Positions 31,896-43,587 of a DNA stretch of 64,000 nt are shown one piece after another. The notes under the pieces are model-generated. The model was not told where the DNA came from, searched no databases, and saw only the letters and a program-made list of their open reading frames with translations. Where the stretch lies: assembly GCA_025506515.1 (NCBI GenBank), contig CM046451.1:37091595-37155594 (forward strand), written 5' to 3'. Origin of the DNA: Flaveria trinervia. Taxonomy: Eukaryota > Streptophyta > Magnoliopsida > Asterales > Asteraceae. The first letter of the stretch is position 1. Each line of letters opens with the position of its first letter. A program made the translations under genes and the position numbers.

Positions 31896-33846
31896 ATGGC
31901 TAACAGATGGACTATGAGCACCAAGCACAACATCTGTGCTCATCTTGATGCTACACCGGAACGCTTCTGAGTTCACGGGATTATAGCCTTTTTGCACAGA
32001 TCGAGGATCTTCAAGGCCATTTCTACACCATGCACACCGTATAGATCTATTTAGCAGGCTTTCTGGGAAAGTGCTATAGTTGATAGATCCGTTGAGCCCC
32101 ATTGTATCCGGAGCTCTATCTTTAGACAAGAGATTGAGATTGGCGAAGACGATCTGAGGAGGGTCTTAGACTTGGGTGAGGACGGAGCCTACGCAACCAA
32201 GATATATCCCCTGACTGTTCGGGGATGTTTTCTTCAGATCAAGTACGTTGGGGACATCAATGCTGGTGTGCTCAACAAGAGCAACACGTGCCCCCAGTTC
32301 AAGTACTTGGCCCACGTCATTCTTAAGTGTATAGCCTCAAGGAAAGGAGGCTTTGACGAGATGTCGGACCAAATCCAGAACGCACATGTTGCTCTGGTGC
32401 TGAACAATCCGTTCAATTTCTCCCGCATGCTCTTCACATACATGGTAAAGAACATTGAAGCCAAGGGCAAGGAAGACTTCTGTATGTACTCATGGTTTTT
32501 ACAGATGATCATTGATCAGAAGCTTCCTTTGATACCAAAGGAGAGAGACGATGTGGTTACTCTCGAGGTGATGCATGATACGACTCTAGGTCGGATGAAG
32601 GTTTACCGGGGCAAGCAGGTGAAGCCTCCGGTGAGGAGATTGATTAAGCATCTGGACCGAGAAGACTACGTGGCGCCCGCTCGCAAGAAGTGGTGTCACG
32701 ATGACAACGATTCTATTACGGAGCCAATTGTATTACCCACTAACGAAGACGATGATAGTGAAGATGGTAGAGATACTGGCCCCACTCCATCTAGGGCCAC
32801 TAACACTGCCACTTCATCTCCACCATCCACACATGGTGAAACAGAGAGGGCTTCTTTTCACCAAGACTTCATGCCTGACGAAGAGGAAGAGTCAGATGAT
32901 GATCCACTGGTCAGAACTGTGGGCAGTCGGGTTGTGGCTACTAAGAGAGGAATAGCGGCGGTTGGTGGACGCCAGGGTGAGTCAAGGGGTGTCACTACTG
33001 ATGTTACTAATCCTACATACACCCCTGACCAGCCCATCAGCCCAGGGGGAGCATCTTCTTCTAAAGGCTCAAGGAAGAAGCAAATGGCTCAACTCCAGGG
33101 CTTAAAGAGCAAGAGACAAGGGATCACCCTTATTACCACAGCTCCCACCACTACCACACTCCTACCACCACTACCACACCTCCTACCACCACTACCACAC
33201 CTCCTACCACCACTACCACACCAGCGACCACCACCACCACAGCCACCCCATCACGATCCACTCCCATTCCACCTGCAATATTCACCACATCCACCACCAC
33301 AACCACCAACCAACGAGCCGGGAAATTCACTAAAGTCCCAATGACCCATGGATCCACTCTACCCAATATCGGGTTAGAGGAACAGCTAGCCAACCTCAAT
33401 CGGATTGTTCTAAAGCTGCTTGCCACGGATGAGCAAAGAGCTGCGCAGCTCAACCAGCTAATGGAGATCAATGCAACTCAGGTCGAGCAGATCACATAGC
33501 TCAAAGAGCAGAATGCCCATTCTGTTAAGAGGATTGAGGATCTAGAGAAAAAGAACAAGAAGATTCTACTTAGGCTAAAATGATCAAAAAGTGAGCCTCT
33601 AAAGATCAAAGATGGTGAGGGTGATGATGAAGATGATGATGATGTGATGAGGATGAAGATGATACTGAAGAAGATGTCGAGGAGGGAGGACCGAGCTGAA
33701 AGGATCAAGATGAGGATGATGATCAGGAAGGTGACGCATCTGCATCAGCCTCTAATCCTCAGGCTCAGGAGAGGCGAACTAAAAGGAATCAAGATCAAAG
33801 AGCCTCCTCTTCTGCTCCTCCAACTAAAGATCGTGCTAAGACAAAA
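31896..33846 (+). pseudogene. A0 ORF2, N-terminal domain and low-complexity middle
   Basis: ATG at 31896 (MANRWTMSTKHNICAHLD). A frameshift near 31968 decays the next 200 bases. From 32172 one frame is open for 390 codons: IYPLTVRGCFLQIKYVGDIN, FKYLAHVILKC, SRKGGFDEMSDQIQNAH, FNFSRMLFTYMVKNIE, MIIDQKLPLIPKE, LGRMKVYRGKQVK. This is the best-preserved copy of the family A ORF2 domain. Acidic and Ser/Thr regions follow. A Pro/Thr-rich tract encoded by a CCACTACCA-type minisatellite lies at 33135-33310, then an acidic Lys/Asp region to 33846. No membrane span visible. Function unknown. Confidence 0.74.
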
Positions 33847-33991
33847 GTAATAGTTAGATGTATTTTTATTTAGAAACCTTTGTATTTTAATTATATTACA
33901 TTAATGTAATTAATTATCATGGTTGTCTGTTTATGTTTAAATGCTTTATATGATTACTTATGTGTGTTGTGCTTAATGTCTAATCAAACAG
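33847..33991 (+). other. Candidate second intron of A0 ORF2
   Basis: 145 bp, AT-rich, starts GTAATA and ends CAAACAG. It matches the A1 candidate (143 bp) in position and length, but phases do not fit cleanly. Confidence 0.33.
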
Positions 33992-35222
33992 ACGAAACTC
34001 TACAAATAGATGAATACGATGTCCAAACCGTTCAGCAGGTCAAGACTCAATTACCATGATTCTTGACTTGCAAGGGATAGTTAGAAGGTTAGTGAGCTAC
34101 ACTCTCGAAGAAGGAGAAATCATTCATGATCTGACCGATGACCAGCTGGCTGAGATATTCCAACTTAATCCTGACAAAATTGTCAAAGATGCTCTAGAAG
34201 TCGATGTACGGAGTGATGATGAGCTACATGATGTTGATGTGATTGAGATTTAGGATATTACAACTGAGCATTATCCAGAGTACGCTGACCACGAAGGCAA
34301 TGTTATACCCAATTTGGGTGATACTTTTGGTAGTGCTATATTTGAGAAGCTGGATGAAGTGGAGAAAGACAAGGAGAAAGTAGAAAACTTGGCCCAAGCC
34401 TTAGATGCCAATGTCGAACTGAAGAAAGCTGAATGAGCGGCTTGTTTTGCTGAAATGAAGTCCCAGCTCACCTACAAAGTTGAATGCCTACGTCAAACTG
34501 TACAGAGTAAAGAAACATTAGAAGGTGTCCGACAAAATCATTGTGTGGGATTATTTTAAAGACTTGAATGTCTATGCTGTTAAGAGAGAAAAGGGAATTG
34601 AGTACTTCAGATACCCTCATGATCTGAAGACTCTTCCTGGTTTTGAGCTCAACCGACTTGCGTGCTTAGATATGCTATATGCTAATCCAAGGAAGATGTC
34701 AGGTTGGTTTGAGGTTGCGTTGAAGAAAGAATACCACACTAGGTGGGTAAACTTCAAACCTTAACAACCGAAGAGGTACATCCGTAGGTCTGAAGTGGAT
34801 CCGATATTGGGAAGCCGAAAGTAGTGCTTAAGTTGAGTCCTCCGTGTACAATATTAAGGATTCCCTTACGAGAAATGCCTCAGGACTTCACTCCACACTT
34901 CAAATGGTGGTATTATGATTGGAGGACATGAGAAACGGTCATAGTTCTAAACAAACATGGAAAGATAGAGACTATCTGGGTATTTGACCCTACGTGGCTT
35001 ACCAACTTGTCAACTAAAGATGTTTACACATTATACAAGTCGCCACTGTTCTATGACATGCAGGACATTGTACAAGCTCTCCAGTTTCAACACGTGATAA
35101 GACTCTGCTTTGTATTCGAGATACATGCAGGAGTCATAAAAGAAGAGAAATACAAGAAGTTCCAAGAACATATGAAGAGTGTTAGACAATATAGGAAACT
35201 AGGTCCAAGGGGGAGTTTGTAG
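33992..35222 (+). pseudogene. A0 ORF2 C-terminal domain, reading into the 3' LTR
   Basis: Fragments: MILDLQGIVRRLVSY, DDQLAEIFQLNPDKIVKDA, a probable coiled coil (EKLDEVEKDKEKVENLAQAL), then FRYPHDLKTLPGFELNRLA, MSGWFEVALKKEYHTRWVNF, PHFKWWYYDW, and from 35007 STKDVYTLYKSPLFYDMQDI to RKLGPRGSL. The last codons are the polypurine tract itself, and the stop TAG uses LTR bases 3-5 (35220-35222). One-base losses and several stops disrupt it. Confidence 0.7.
35203..35217 (+). other. A0 polypurine tract
   Basis: GTCCAAGGGGGAGTT before TGTAGATACATG. It overlaps the end of ORF2. Confidence 0.78.
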
Positions 35223-35995
35223 ATACATGTGTACCTAGTTTATGAGCTTAATAAATGTCCTTCATGTCTTTCACGTATGTGATGAATGGGTTCCATGATA
35301 TATAATATGTGGTTGTTGTTTATAATGTTTAATATTTCATAGTATTATTGTGTGTTAAAATATAATGAACTTACTATATAGGTTTGAGGTTGTTATACAT
35401 GGTTCTTAGTCAATAATGATTGAGAAATATGTTCAACCTAGTCGTATGAGTCTTCATGCGAATGGACCATGCTTATGGACCATACGCATGAATACATCAT
35501 GCTTATGGACCATTCGCATGACTGAACCAGGAGACTGGATTAGTCGCACGATTGAGGCATAAGATTGATTCAGTCGCACAACTGAACCTTCAGTCGTACG
35601 TATGGATCAATCGCATGATTCAGTCGCACGACTGAACCTTCAGTCGTACGTATGGATCATCACATGATTCAGTCGCACGACTGAACCATGCTAATGGTTC
35701 AGTCGTATAATTGGAAACCCATAACCTAAATACCACTTAATTCGTGGAAAAACGTGACAATTAAGAGAATACTTCATAATACACGAACCCTAACCGTCTA
35801 GAACGTCCAAGGAAGCCTGTCCAACTTTGTAGATCATTCCGGATTGATCTCTATTCATTCATAACGTTTAGTTCAATCTTATATCGATCGGGTAATTGTT
35901 CTCACTGATTGGATCGCCAATGAAATATGATTCTACATTTTTGATTTGGTATAAATGCAGAATCTGTTAGTATTCCATACATACACGATCTGACA
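35218..35995 (+). repeat. A0 3' LTR
   Basis: Starts TGTAGATACATGTGTACC and ends GATCTGACA. It has the palindrome array at about 35450-35710, with CAGTCGCACGACTGAACC repeated. The TATA box is decayed. It diverges from the A1 LTRs well beyond the A1 pair difference, so A0 is another subfamily. AGTGG at 35996-36000 is the presumed right TSD; the partner is off-window. Confidence 0.82.
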
Positions 35996-36259
35996 AGTGG
36001 ATACATATATACATATATCTATATATGTATATGTATATATATGTATATATATGTGTATATATATATGTATATATGTGTATACATAATACATATATACATA
36101 TATATATATACATAATATATATATGTATATATATATGTGTATATATATGTATATATATGTATATATATAATATATATGTATATACATATATATACATATA
36201 TAGGTATATACATATATAACATATATATGTATACATATATACCTATATTATGTGTATAT
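35996..36259. repeat. TA-rich microsatellite
   Basis: Long mix of ATATAC, TATATG and (TA)n. Open frames in it are artefacts of the repeat. Confidence 0.9.
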
Positions 36260-37256
36260 GGGGAGGGATCCGTGAAAACCACATTATAATTGAAAACCAT
36301 AAAAACTAATATCTAACCATTAATCACATTCAATCATGTTTTATATTAATATTGATATTATTGTAAATATAGTGAAGTTTAAATGGTAAGATTTTAATAA
36401 CTAGGGGTATTTTAGGAAAAATAAAATTCATGTTTCTCTCTCATATTTTCTAATTTATTATTCTCTCTAATTTCTGCAAATCATCTCTTATCTCTCATGT
36501 CTCCTGTTTACTATAAAAAATTAAAACAAGTTGTGTTATTTATATGAAACTTAACAGTTACGTACACAAGAATATAAATTTAAAAAATAACAAGTCTTAC
36601 ATGTGTATATGTTACAACGTAACAACAAATGTTATGTATACGCACCAACATATGTTACATATACGGAACATCTGTACGTAACAACACTTGTTTGGTATAC
36701 ATAAGAACAATCGTTACGTATACGTAACAACACTTGTTACATATACCATTACCGAACCCACCATATATGCTACATAAAATGTTACGTATACGTATTAGTA
36801 GATGTTACATATACCATATACCTTTACACAACGACAAATGTTACATATATGCAATACCTGTACGTAACAACATTTGTTAGGTATACATAGCAACACCTTT
36901 TACGTATACGTAACATTCTCAAGATAAACTATACGTATCGAACCCACGTTATATCAATGATTTAAAGATAAAATGATGAAAGAATGAATATATGAATCAG
37001 ATGAAAAAAATAATAAAAATGATTTGTGAATTTATTAGTGAAATGTGTTATAAATATGAATAGAGATACAAAAAGTCAAATAAGAAATGAGTTATACCAA
37101 TTATAATAGTTTCCGAAATTAACCATGTTTATGTTTACTATATTACCCTTGGAAAAAAACTTAGAAAATAAAATAAATATAAAAATATTTTATTGGTGTT
37201 GAAAGTAGTTTATATAGTTTTTAATTATAAATGTGATTTTCATTTGATCCCTCTCC
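36260..37256. mobile_element. Non-autonomous MULE-like element (about 1 kb)
   Basis: Imperfect terminal inverted repeats of about 50 bp: the left end begins GGGGAGGGATC and the right end, reverse-complemented, GGAGAGGGATC; both continue with related AAACCACATTATAATT-type sequence. ATGTGTATAT (10 bp) flanks both sides, in the 8-11 bp range of Mutator-like TSDs, although the flanks are AT-repeat DNA, which weakens this. No coding sequence. The interior carries GTTACGTATACGTAAC, a perfect 16-bp palindrome (about 36714-36729), and several partial copies to 36910. Confidence 0.62.
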
Positions 37257-37306
37257 ATGTGTATATATGTATATACATATATATATATACATATAATATA
37301 TATATA

Positions 37307-37349
<43 letters not shown>

Positions 37350-37402
37350 AAAATATATATATCTTATATATATATTATATATATATATATATATATAATA
37401 TA
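37257..37402. repeat. (TA)n and (TAAA)n microsatellite
   Basis: TA repeats flank an AAAT tetranucleotide array at about 37308-37350. Confidence 0.9.
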
Positions 37403-37450
37403 AGAAAGAGATCAAATGAGAACTCATTTTTTATAAGAACTTTAGGAACC
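37403..37450. repeat. Possible second MULE terminal repeat
   Basis: AAGAGATCAAATGAGAAC resembles the right-end repeat of the preceding element (GAGGGATCAAATGAAAA reversed). No matching opposite end found. It could be the left end of the MULE whose transposase lies 450 bp downstream. Confidence 0.35.
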
Positions 37451-37904
37451 AATATGAGCCACTAGTTTACAATGGCAAAATAGTAATTAAGAAAATATAA
37501 GTAAAACAATATAAAAACAAAAAATAACAAAAAAGTAAAAAAAAGTAAAAACACAAAAGTATTCCTTATTTCATCTATATAATATTTAAAATTACTAAGT
37601 TTTTTCATCTCGTGAAGAATTGGTTAATTGGGTTAGTAATATAAGTTGTGAAAATGGATATGTTATTATCACAAAAAGGTCGAAAAAAATATAAGTGGGT
37701 TGGTAGTTAAAATATGATTAAAATGTGATCGCGGTGGAGTATATAAAGGAGCACCCATATTTAGAAACACTGCCACCAAAAAAATAAATTGTCTTAAATT
37801 ATAGGAAAAGTACCAAATAAAAAAAAGGTGGGTGGATCCTAGTTATTATAGACGATTCTCATAATCAAGAATTCAATGAACACCTCTATGGGCATGCATA
37901 CGCA
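37451..37904. other. AT-rich spacer, no gene
   Basis: A/T-rich sequence with poly-A runs between the terminal-repeat-like sequence and the transposase relic. Nothing else supported. Confidence 0.5.
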
Positions 37905-38520
37905 ATGAGGCTCACTGAGAAAGAGATTTGTATGATAAAAGAACTTACAGAGCAAAATATTGAGCCCCAAAATATTTTAGACACACTGAGGGACCAAAAT
38001 CCTAGAAACGTGTTAGCTTTAAGAACGATATATAATGCCCACACAAAAATAAAAAATTCAAATAGAATCGATGAAACTCCAATGCAAATGTTTTTTACTA
38101 TACTACAACAAAATAAATATATTTACACCCATCATATAGATGAAGCCACAAATATCATAGACAGATTTTTTTTATACATCCCACATCTCACACTTTATGG
38201 CGGGCATACCCGCATGTGTTGATGATAGACACAATGTATAAAACGAATGTCATTTGTCCAAATGGTTGGTGTGACATCAACATTGAAATCATTTTCTATT
38301 TCTCATGCATTCATCGATCTTGAACGTCAGATTAATTTCATATGAGTTTTAGAACAATTAAAAGAAACTTTAGAGCAAAAGTTTATAGAACCTCACATTA
38401 TACTTACCGACAGAGACTTTGCTTTGATGAAAATGTGTGAAGAAGTTTTTCCAAATATCGTGAGACTACTTTGTAGATGACATATATCTATTAATTATGT
38501 TTTTAAAAATTATAATTTCT
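37905..38520 (+). pseudogene. MULE transposase (Mutator/FAR1-like) relic
   Basis: The first frame gives LTEKEICMIKELTEQNIEPQ, LRDQNPRNVLALRTIYNAH, and HIDEATNIIDRFFLYIPHL, the usual lead-in to a MULE transposase domain. After 38210 the frame shifts: LMIDTMYKTN holds the first catalytic Asp, and ILTDRDFALMKMCEEVFPNI the second, then the Cys/His helix start (LCR.HISINYVFKN). The catalytic Glu region is lost at the right junction near 38520. Confidence 0.72.
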
Positions 38521-38529
38521 TAACAGATT

Positions 38530-39702
38530 ATGTGTTCGCATAAGCGTGTGCGTCCTGAGGCCGAGCCCGAGGGTAGAGGAGATTTTTAGACCCTCACCCG
38601 CATCTTTAGTTTCCGCGAGAGACCACACCGTGTAAAAGATGTTGAAGTTATTAGTACAGCCCCTCAATGGGACCTGTTCCATCGATTGGGAGGTTCTAGA
38701 GTTGGTGATTATTTGGATCATATTGAGACACTCATTGAGGCTGAGGACTCCATACCGTGGTGGCGGATGTTTGACTACGGCTATAGGAGGGCCCACTGAG
38801 AGCTTACGTTGGAGTTTTTGTCTAGTTTCTTATCACTCCCGCCACAAATGGAGATGAACCCCTTGTCTATGTTATTGTTCGGTTCAACTTGGGGGTTCGG
38901 AGATGGGAGTTCACGATGAAGGCATGGGCGGTCAAACTCGGATTTTACACAGAGGAGAAGGAGGCAGCCGATGTCCGTTTCCTTACGGACGGGCTTCGAT
39001 CTGAGCTTGGTCCTCTGCTGGGGTGGTGGCCGACCATATCGGATCAACGATGGAAGGTCACTATTTGCACGAGTTCAATTAGAGATCCTATGCACCGATA
39101 TATTCATCGGTGCATTGTCGACACCATTGTTGGGCGCGACCAGAGCACCGAGCAGATTTGCTCAGAGACGTATTCTTTTAATGAGCTTTGATTAGCCCTA
39201 GGAGGGTTAATCTTGCTTATTGTATGGCAGCTTATCCACTTCCGTTGTTACAAGGAAGGTAATATATCATTTACCTTATTTTTTAATTATTGTTTAATTA
39301 TTTGTTGTTATGAATTAATATATTTATTTCTTATTTGATTATTTACAGATGGATAACCCTATAGTTTACGGGGCATATATCACCGTCATTGCCTCTCGTT
39401 TAGGGATATACACTGATGCGCTACTTGCGTGGCAAACAAGTGACGCCCTACCACAGATATTAGGCCGCCAAACTGTATTGGCCATGGGTATTGCCACCCC
39501 TTTTGGCAGGAACCTATGATGGTCCACTGACGGTGGTCAAATGATATTCCACCCTCATGTTGAGGGTCCTGAAGAGTATGGGGAGGAGGAGCAACAACAG
39601 TAGCGGCAACCCGTAGCACGTAAGCAGGGCCTCCACCGCAGGTGCTACTGCCGCCGAGGACTATTATCCGGCAGGTTCCACCTACCGAGGAGTATATGGC
39701 GG
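38530..39702 (+). pseudogene. Two-exon plant transposon-associated gene, broken
   Basis: The start reads MCSHKRVRPEAEPEGR, with FRERPHRVKDVEVI, APQWDLFHRLGGRVGDYLDH, then after a frameshift WAVKLGFYTEEKEAADVRF and DPMHRYIHRCIVDTIVGRDQ. An intron with GT at 39259 and AG at 39348 (90 bp) is followed by NPIVYGAYITVIASRLGIYT, DALLAWQTSDALPQILG. The arrangement resembles uncharacterised proteins I recall as abundant in composite genomes, thought to come from transposons. Base composition is more GC-rich than the flanks. Stops and shifts make it a relic. Exact family not confirmed. Confidence 0.5.
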
Positions 39703-41556
39703 TGTAAGGCCCCGTCTATGGGATACTTACAGCTGGACAATCATCACTCATAAGATCTAAAACATATATTTAAATTTGCTATATTGCAGCAGAATAACTT
39801 AAAAACATTTCATATATATATGATTGCTTTTGCAAAACAATACAATGTAGTTAGCTGTTACAAAATATTATCATTTGCATTACATAACAAAAACATTATA
39901 GTTATACAAATGGATGCCATCCCCAAAATGCCAAGTAGCTGCCCCATGCCATCCTCAACAACTGGAAAAATACATAAAAGTCAGCGTTGCTGAGTGAGTT
40001 CTAGTTTTATAAAACTAAATACTTTTACTTCTGTTTAAAATCATCTTTTACTCTCATACACTATCATACATCATACATACAAATAGATTATTTATTATCA
40101 TCTTCCATCATTATTCATTATCATTCACTTTCATTCATAGTCTTCCGTTACTTATCTTTCGTACATTCGTCATCTTTCTTACTTACATTATGGACCAATG
40201 CCATGTGTTATACCCCGAACATTATGCACAAAGCTGGTTACTAGGCCTGAGGTCTATCAATAGACCCTGAACATTGTGAGCGAAGCTAACTATAATACCT
40301 TGGGCAAGTGACCAGGATCCCATACATATGGTCAATCACAATGATTAGAACTCGTTGTGTATCATTCCGAGGTAGCTAATCCGCACACCATAGAGCTAAC
40401 ACCCATCATTGAGTGAACCTCCTTATGGTGCTTGCAAGACTTTCTTACATTTGTTCTTTCATTAATGCATGCATTCATTCTTTCATTACCTTCATCTCAT
40501 CATTATCATTTACTTCCGTTTTATGCTACATAATACTTTTCGTTCATTTCATAACTATAACATGTTAGTCACGAAATAAATACATAATAGGGACGTAAGG
40601 AAACAAAACATGAACATTTATTTTTTTAACACATTTGTATAGCACATTTGTTATAGAAAAATCGATCTTCCTGTTAAAACCTCTTAAAATCTTGGTCATT
40701 TAAATCGTATATTTAGTATGCATTTCCAGCCCCAAACAAGTTTAAAAACCGTTAAATAGGGGATCTAGAACTCACCAGGACTCTATGAGTAGCTTCTTAA
40801 TCAAGCTTTCCAAGCAGGGTCGCTTTACACAGCCTGCAAATAAGTTAACACTCAAAGGAGTTCATTTCTGCCTAATTTCACTGCTAAATTCACCGCATGA
40901 TCAATAGATTCGCTGCTAGTTTCGCTAGCGGTTTCGTTGCTAGTTTCACAAGCAGTTTTGCTGGCATCTTCGCTGCTAGTTTTGCCTAAATTTCGTTGGA
41001 AACCATGTCTGTGAAACTATCTGCGAAACTATAGTTTTGCAGGAAATCTTCATAGTTTCGCCGGATGACTGCACAATTTTGCTGGATGAACACCCAGTTT
41101 CACAGAACGGGCTGAAATTATGAACCAACCCATTTTGACCCAAAACTTCAATCTTTTACACCCAAAATCTTGGTTTAGCATCCAAAAAGCATATCTAAGC
41201 TTCTTACATGTTTTCTTACACAAAAACATGAGTTTTGAGCGATTCTTTGCCACTTTAAAAAACACAAGCCCTAGAATTTGGGTTTAGCCTCAAAGAAATG
41301 ATTAAACGAACTTTCTTACGTGGATTCTTGGTCTTTTCTTTTTGTTCAGATGTCCACGAACACCAAACTTAAATCTCGTGATCAACCGCGCCTTGAATCA
41401 CCACTTTCTCTCTCTACACTCTCTCTGTATAAATTGAGAGTGGTTCAAGCTAATCCATTTATATATACCGAGCGGTCCTGGGACCTAAAACTCGCCGAAC
41501 ACATAACACGCGAGGTCTACTAGGTCCATACTCAATTTCCTGATATTTTCTTTAAT
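39703..41556 (+). repeat. LTR-like sequence F, related in inverted orientation to the E LTR
   Basis: Begins TGTAAGGCCCCGTC. Several blocks match the minus strand of 41557-43549 in the same order: TGTAAGGCCCC, AAGTCAGCGTTGCTGAGTGA, a block around ATGGACCAATG, TTGCAAGACTT, and AACTCACC-type bases near 40770. It includes an array of TTTCGCTGCTAGTTTC-like repeats (40860-41110). Probably a 5'-truncated or variant Gypsy LTR on the plus strand; no PBS or PPT seen. Confidence 0.5.
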
Positions 41557-43549
41557 TGTAACACCCGGTTATTCTTTTAAAAGAAAGATAAGAAATGTAG
41601 AATAAAAGTAGGAGATGCAATTTAACCCAATTGAGGGGTTAAAGTGTCAAAAGGACAAAAAGAATAAAAGTGGGTACAAAAGCAACATGGCCGCCCACAA
41701 CATGTTACTTTTCACCTTTTTGCAACCGGTTCTAGAGAGAGTGAGAGCAGAAAACTTTCGGGTTTGAAGAAGAAGAAGAAGAGAGGCTGAATTCAAGGTA
41801 AGAATTCATGGGTTTTAAGTGTTCATGATGGGTTTTGTCTCGGTTATATGCTTATGTGTTTATGTGTGTGTTCGGTGTGTGTGTTTCATGGTTTCTAGGT
41901 GTTAGAGCTCATTCGCATATGGGTTAGAAGGAAAATACACCCAAAGTTGCACCAGGTGAGTTTCTAGACCCCGTTTTACTTGTTTTAAGCTCTTCTTGGG
42001 GCTGAAAATGTATTAAAACAATTTTTATTTTGATTATGTATGTATACCCATATGTCTTATGCATGTTTGATGATGATTCTTAGATTCTTATAGGTTGTTC
42101 ATGTTTAGAATAGCCTTAGTAAGCTTGAAATGATTAGTATGATGTTTGGGATTGAAAGTACCTTAGAAGCATGTTAAGCAGCAGGTTCATGCGTCTAAAT
42201 AAGGCTCATGCGCCCAAAGTTATCTTAGAAATATTCTAAGTGGGACCATGCGCCCAAACAGTACCCTCATGCACCTAGAATATTAGTCAAATGACTAAGT
42301 GTAGGGCCATGCGCCCCAATAGTGCCCATGCGTCTAAGTGTTCATGCTTCCGAATGGCCATGCACCTAAGTGTCCATGCGTCCGAATGACCATACGCCCG
42401 AATAGTTCATGCGCCTAAGTGTTAAAGCGGTTAAGTGTTGGTTGATGCGCCTGCATAGTGATGAAGCGCCCAAACAGGGCTCATGCGCCCAAATAGTATT
42501 GATGCACCTAAACACTTAGAATTTATTACGAAATTTTTGGGAGTCTGTGCTATTAGGGTTTTGACCAAGGTTGACTAGGGCTTATTAATGCTTAGTTTTG
42601 TGCATGATTATGATTGTTCCGTATTATTATTATTACTATTAGTGTATGACTTTATGTGGTGTGTTTATTATCGTATCGTAAAGTATTACTAATAATAATA
42701 AAGCGAAAGAGCAATGAAGAAGAGAAGTGGAACTTAAATAAAATGTTAACAAGTCTTGCAAGCTTATAGGAGGTGCATGGCTATGTTGTCATTAGCTCAA
42801 CTATGATGCGGGTTAGCTACCCTATTATGCACATGGGGCCAGTCAATTGAGATTGGCGACCTTTGCAGCGTACCCTAGGTGACTGGGCCGGTCTTGTATA
42901 CAGTAATCAGAGCCCATTGAGGTACCAGAGGGCCCATCACCAGTTTCCCCCGCGCATATAGTTTAGGGTATTGCTCATTGGTCCACATAGACAGTGAAAG
43001 ATAAAGATAAAAGAGTATAGATTAAACAAGGCATACAGCAAAGAGAAGAAGCATTATCTGGTTGTATAGTTAATGCGTGCTCACGTATAAAGAGATGAAA
43101 TTTCACAAAAAGAGTATTTTCATATGTATACCTTACACAAAGCATTTTATTACTTTTAAAAATAGAACTCACTCAGCAACGCTGACTTTAATACATATTC
43201 AGTTGGCAGGTAAACACTGCTGAGGATGGCACGAGGGTGAAGCTACTCGGCAGGGAAAGACTGACATTCATTCATACTTGTTATTGCTGTTGTTTTGTAA
43301 TGCAATTAAACAATTCTTTTGTATTCGGTTAAACAATAGTGTATTGCTCAAGAACAGTGTTTCTAATGAAATGAATGGCTTTTGTTAAAATAATTTCGCC
43401 GCTTAAGCTTGTAAATTTATAATGTTTAATGTATTTAATCCTGTGAATGACCAACTGTGAGGTCTCCAGGAATGGGGCCTTACATAAATAATCCTGGCTA
43501 ACCCCATTATTATTAATTGGCTCGTTTCGACTTCATTCCGGGCGTTACA
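41557..43549 (-). repeat. 3' LTR of Gypsy element E
   Basis: On the minus strand the LTR begins TGTAACGCCCGG and ends CCGGGTGTTACA, i.e. TG..CA with 12-bp imperfect terminal inverted repeats, 1,993 bp. It is placed directly after a PPT and a Gypsy pol end. It contains an array of ATGCGCC-type 12-mers at about 42185-42515. Confidence 0.75.
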
Positions 43550-43566
43550 AGTCCACCCCCTTATTT
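43550..43566 (-). other. Polypurine tract of E
   Basis: On the minus strand AAATAAGGGGGTGGACT, immediately before the LTR. Confidence 0.75.
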
Positions 43567-43587
43567 AGGTTTCGTCCTTGAAACCTG

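Noticed and set aside
35933..36300. Several overlapping open frames rich in Tyr/Ile on both strands
   Set aside because: They are translations of the TA-rich microsatellite.
36550..36910. CRISPR-like spaced repeats
   Set aside because: Irregular spacing, palindromic and degenerate units inside a plant MULE-like element; plant context.
37221..37427. Minus-strand open frame rich in Ile/Tyr/Phe
   Set aside because: Lies in (TA)n and (TAAA)n repeats.
41050..41523. Short open frames on both strands
   Set aside because: Within the F LTR-like sequence and its motif array; no conserved protein features.
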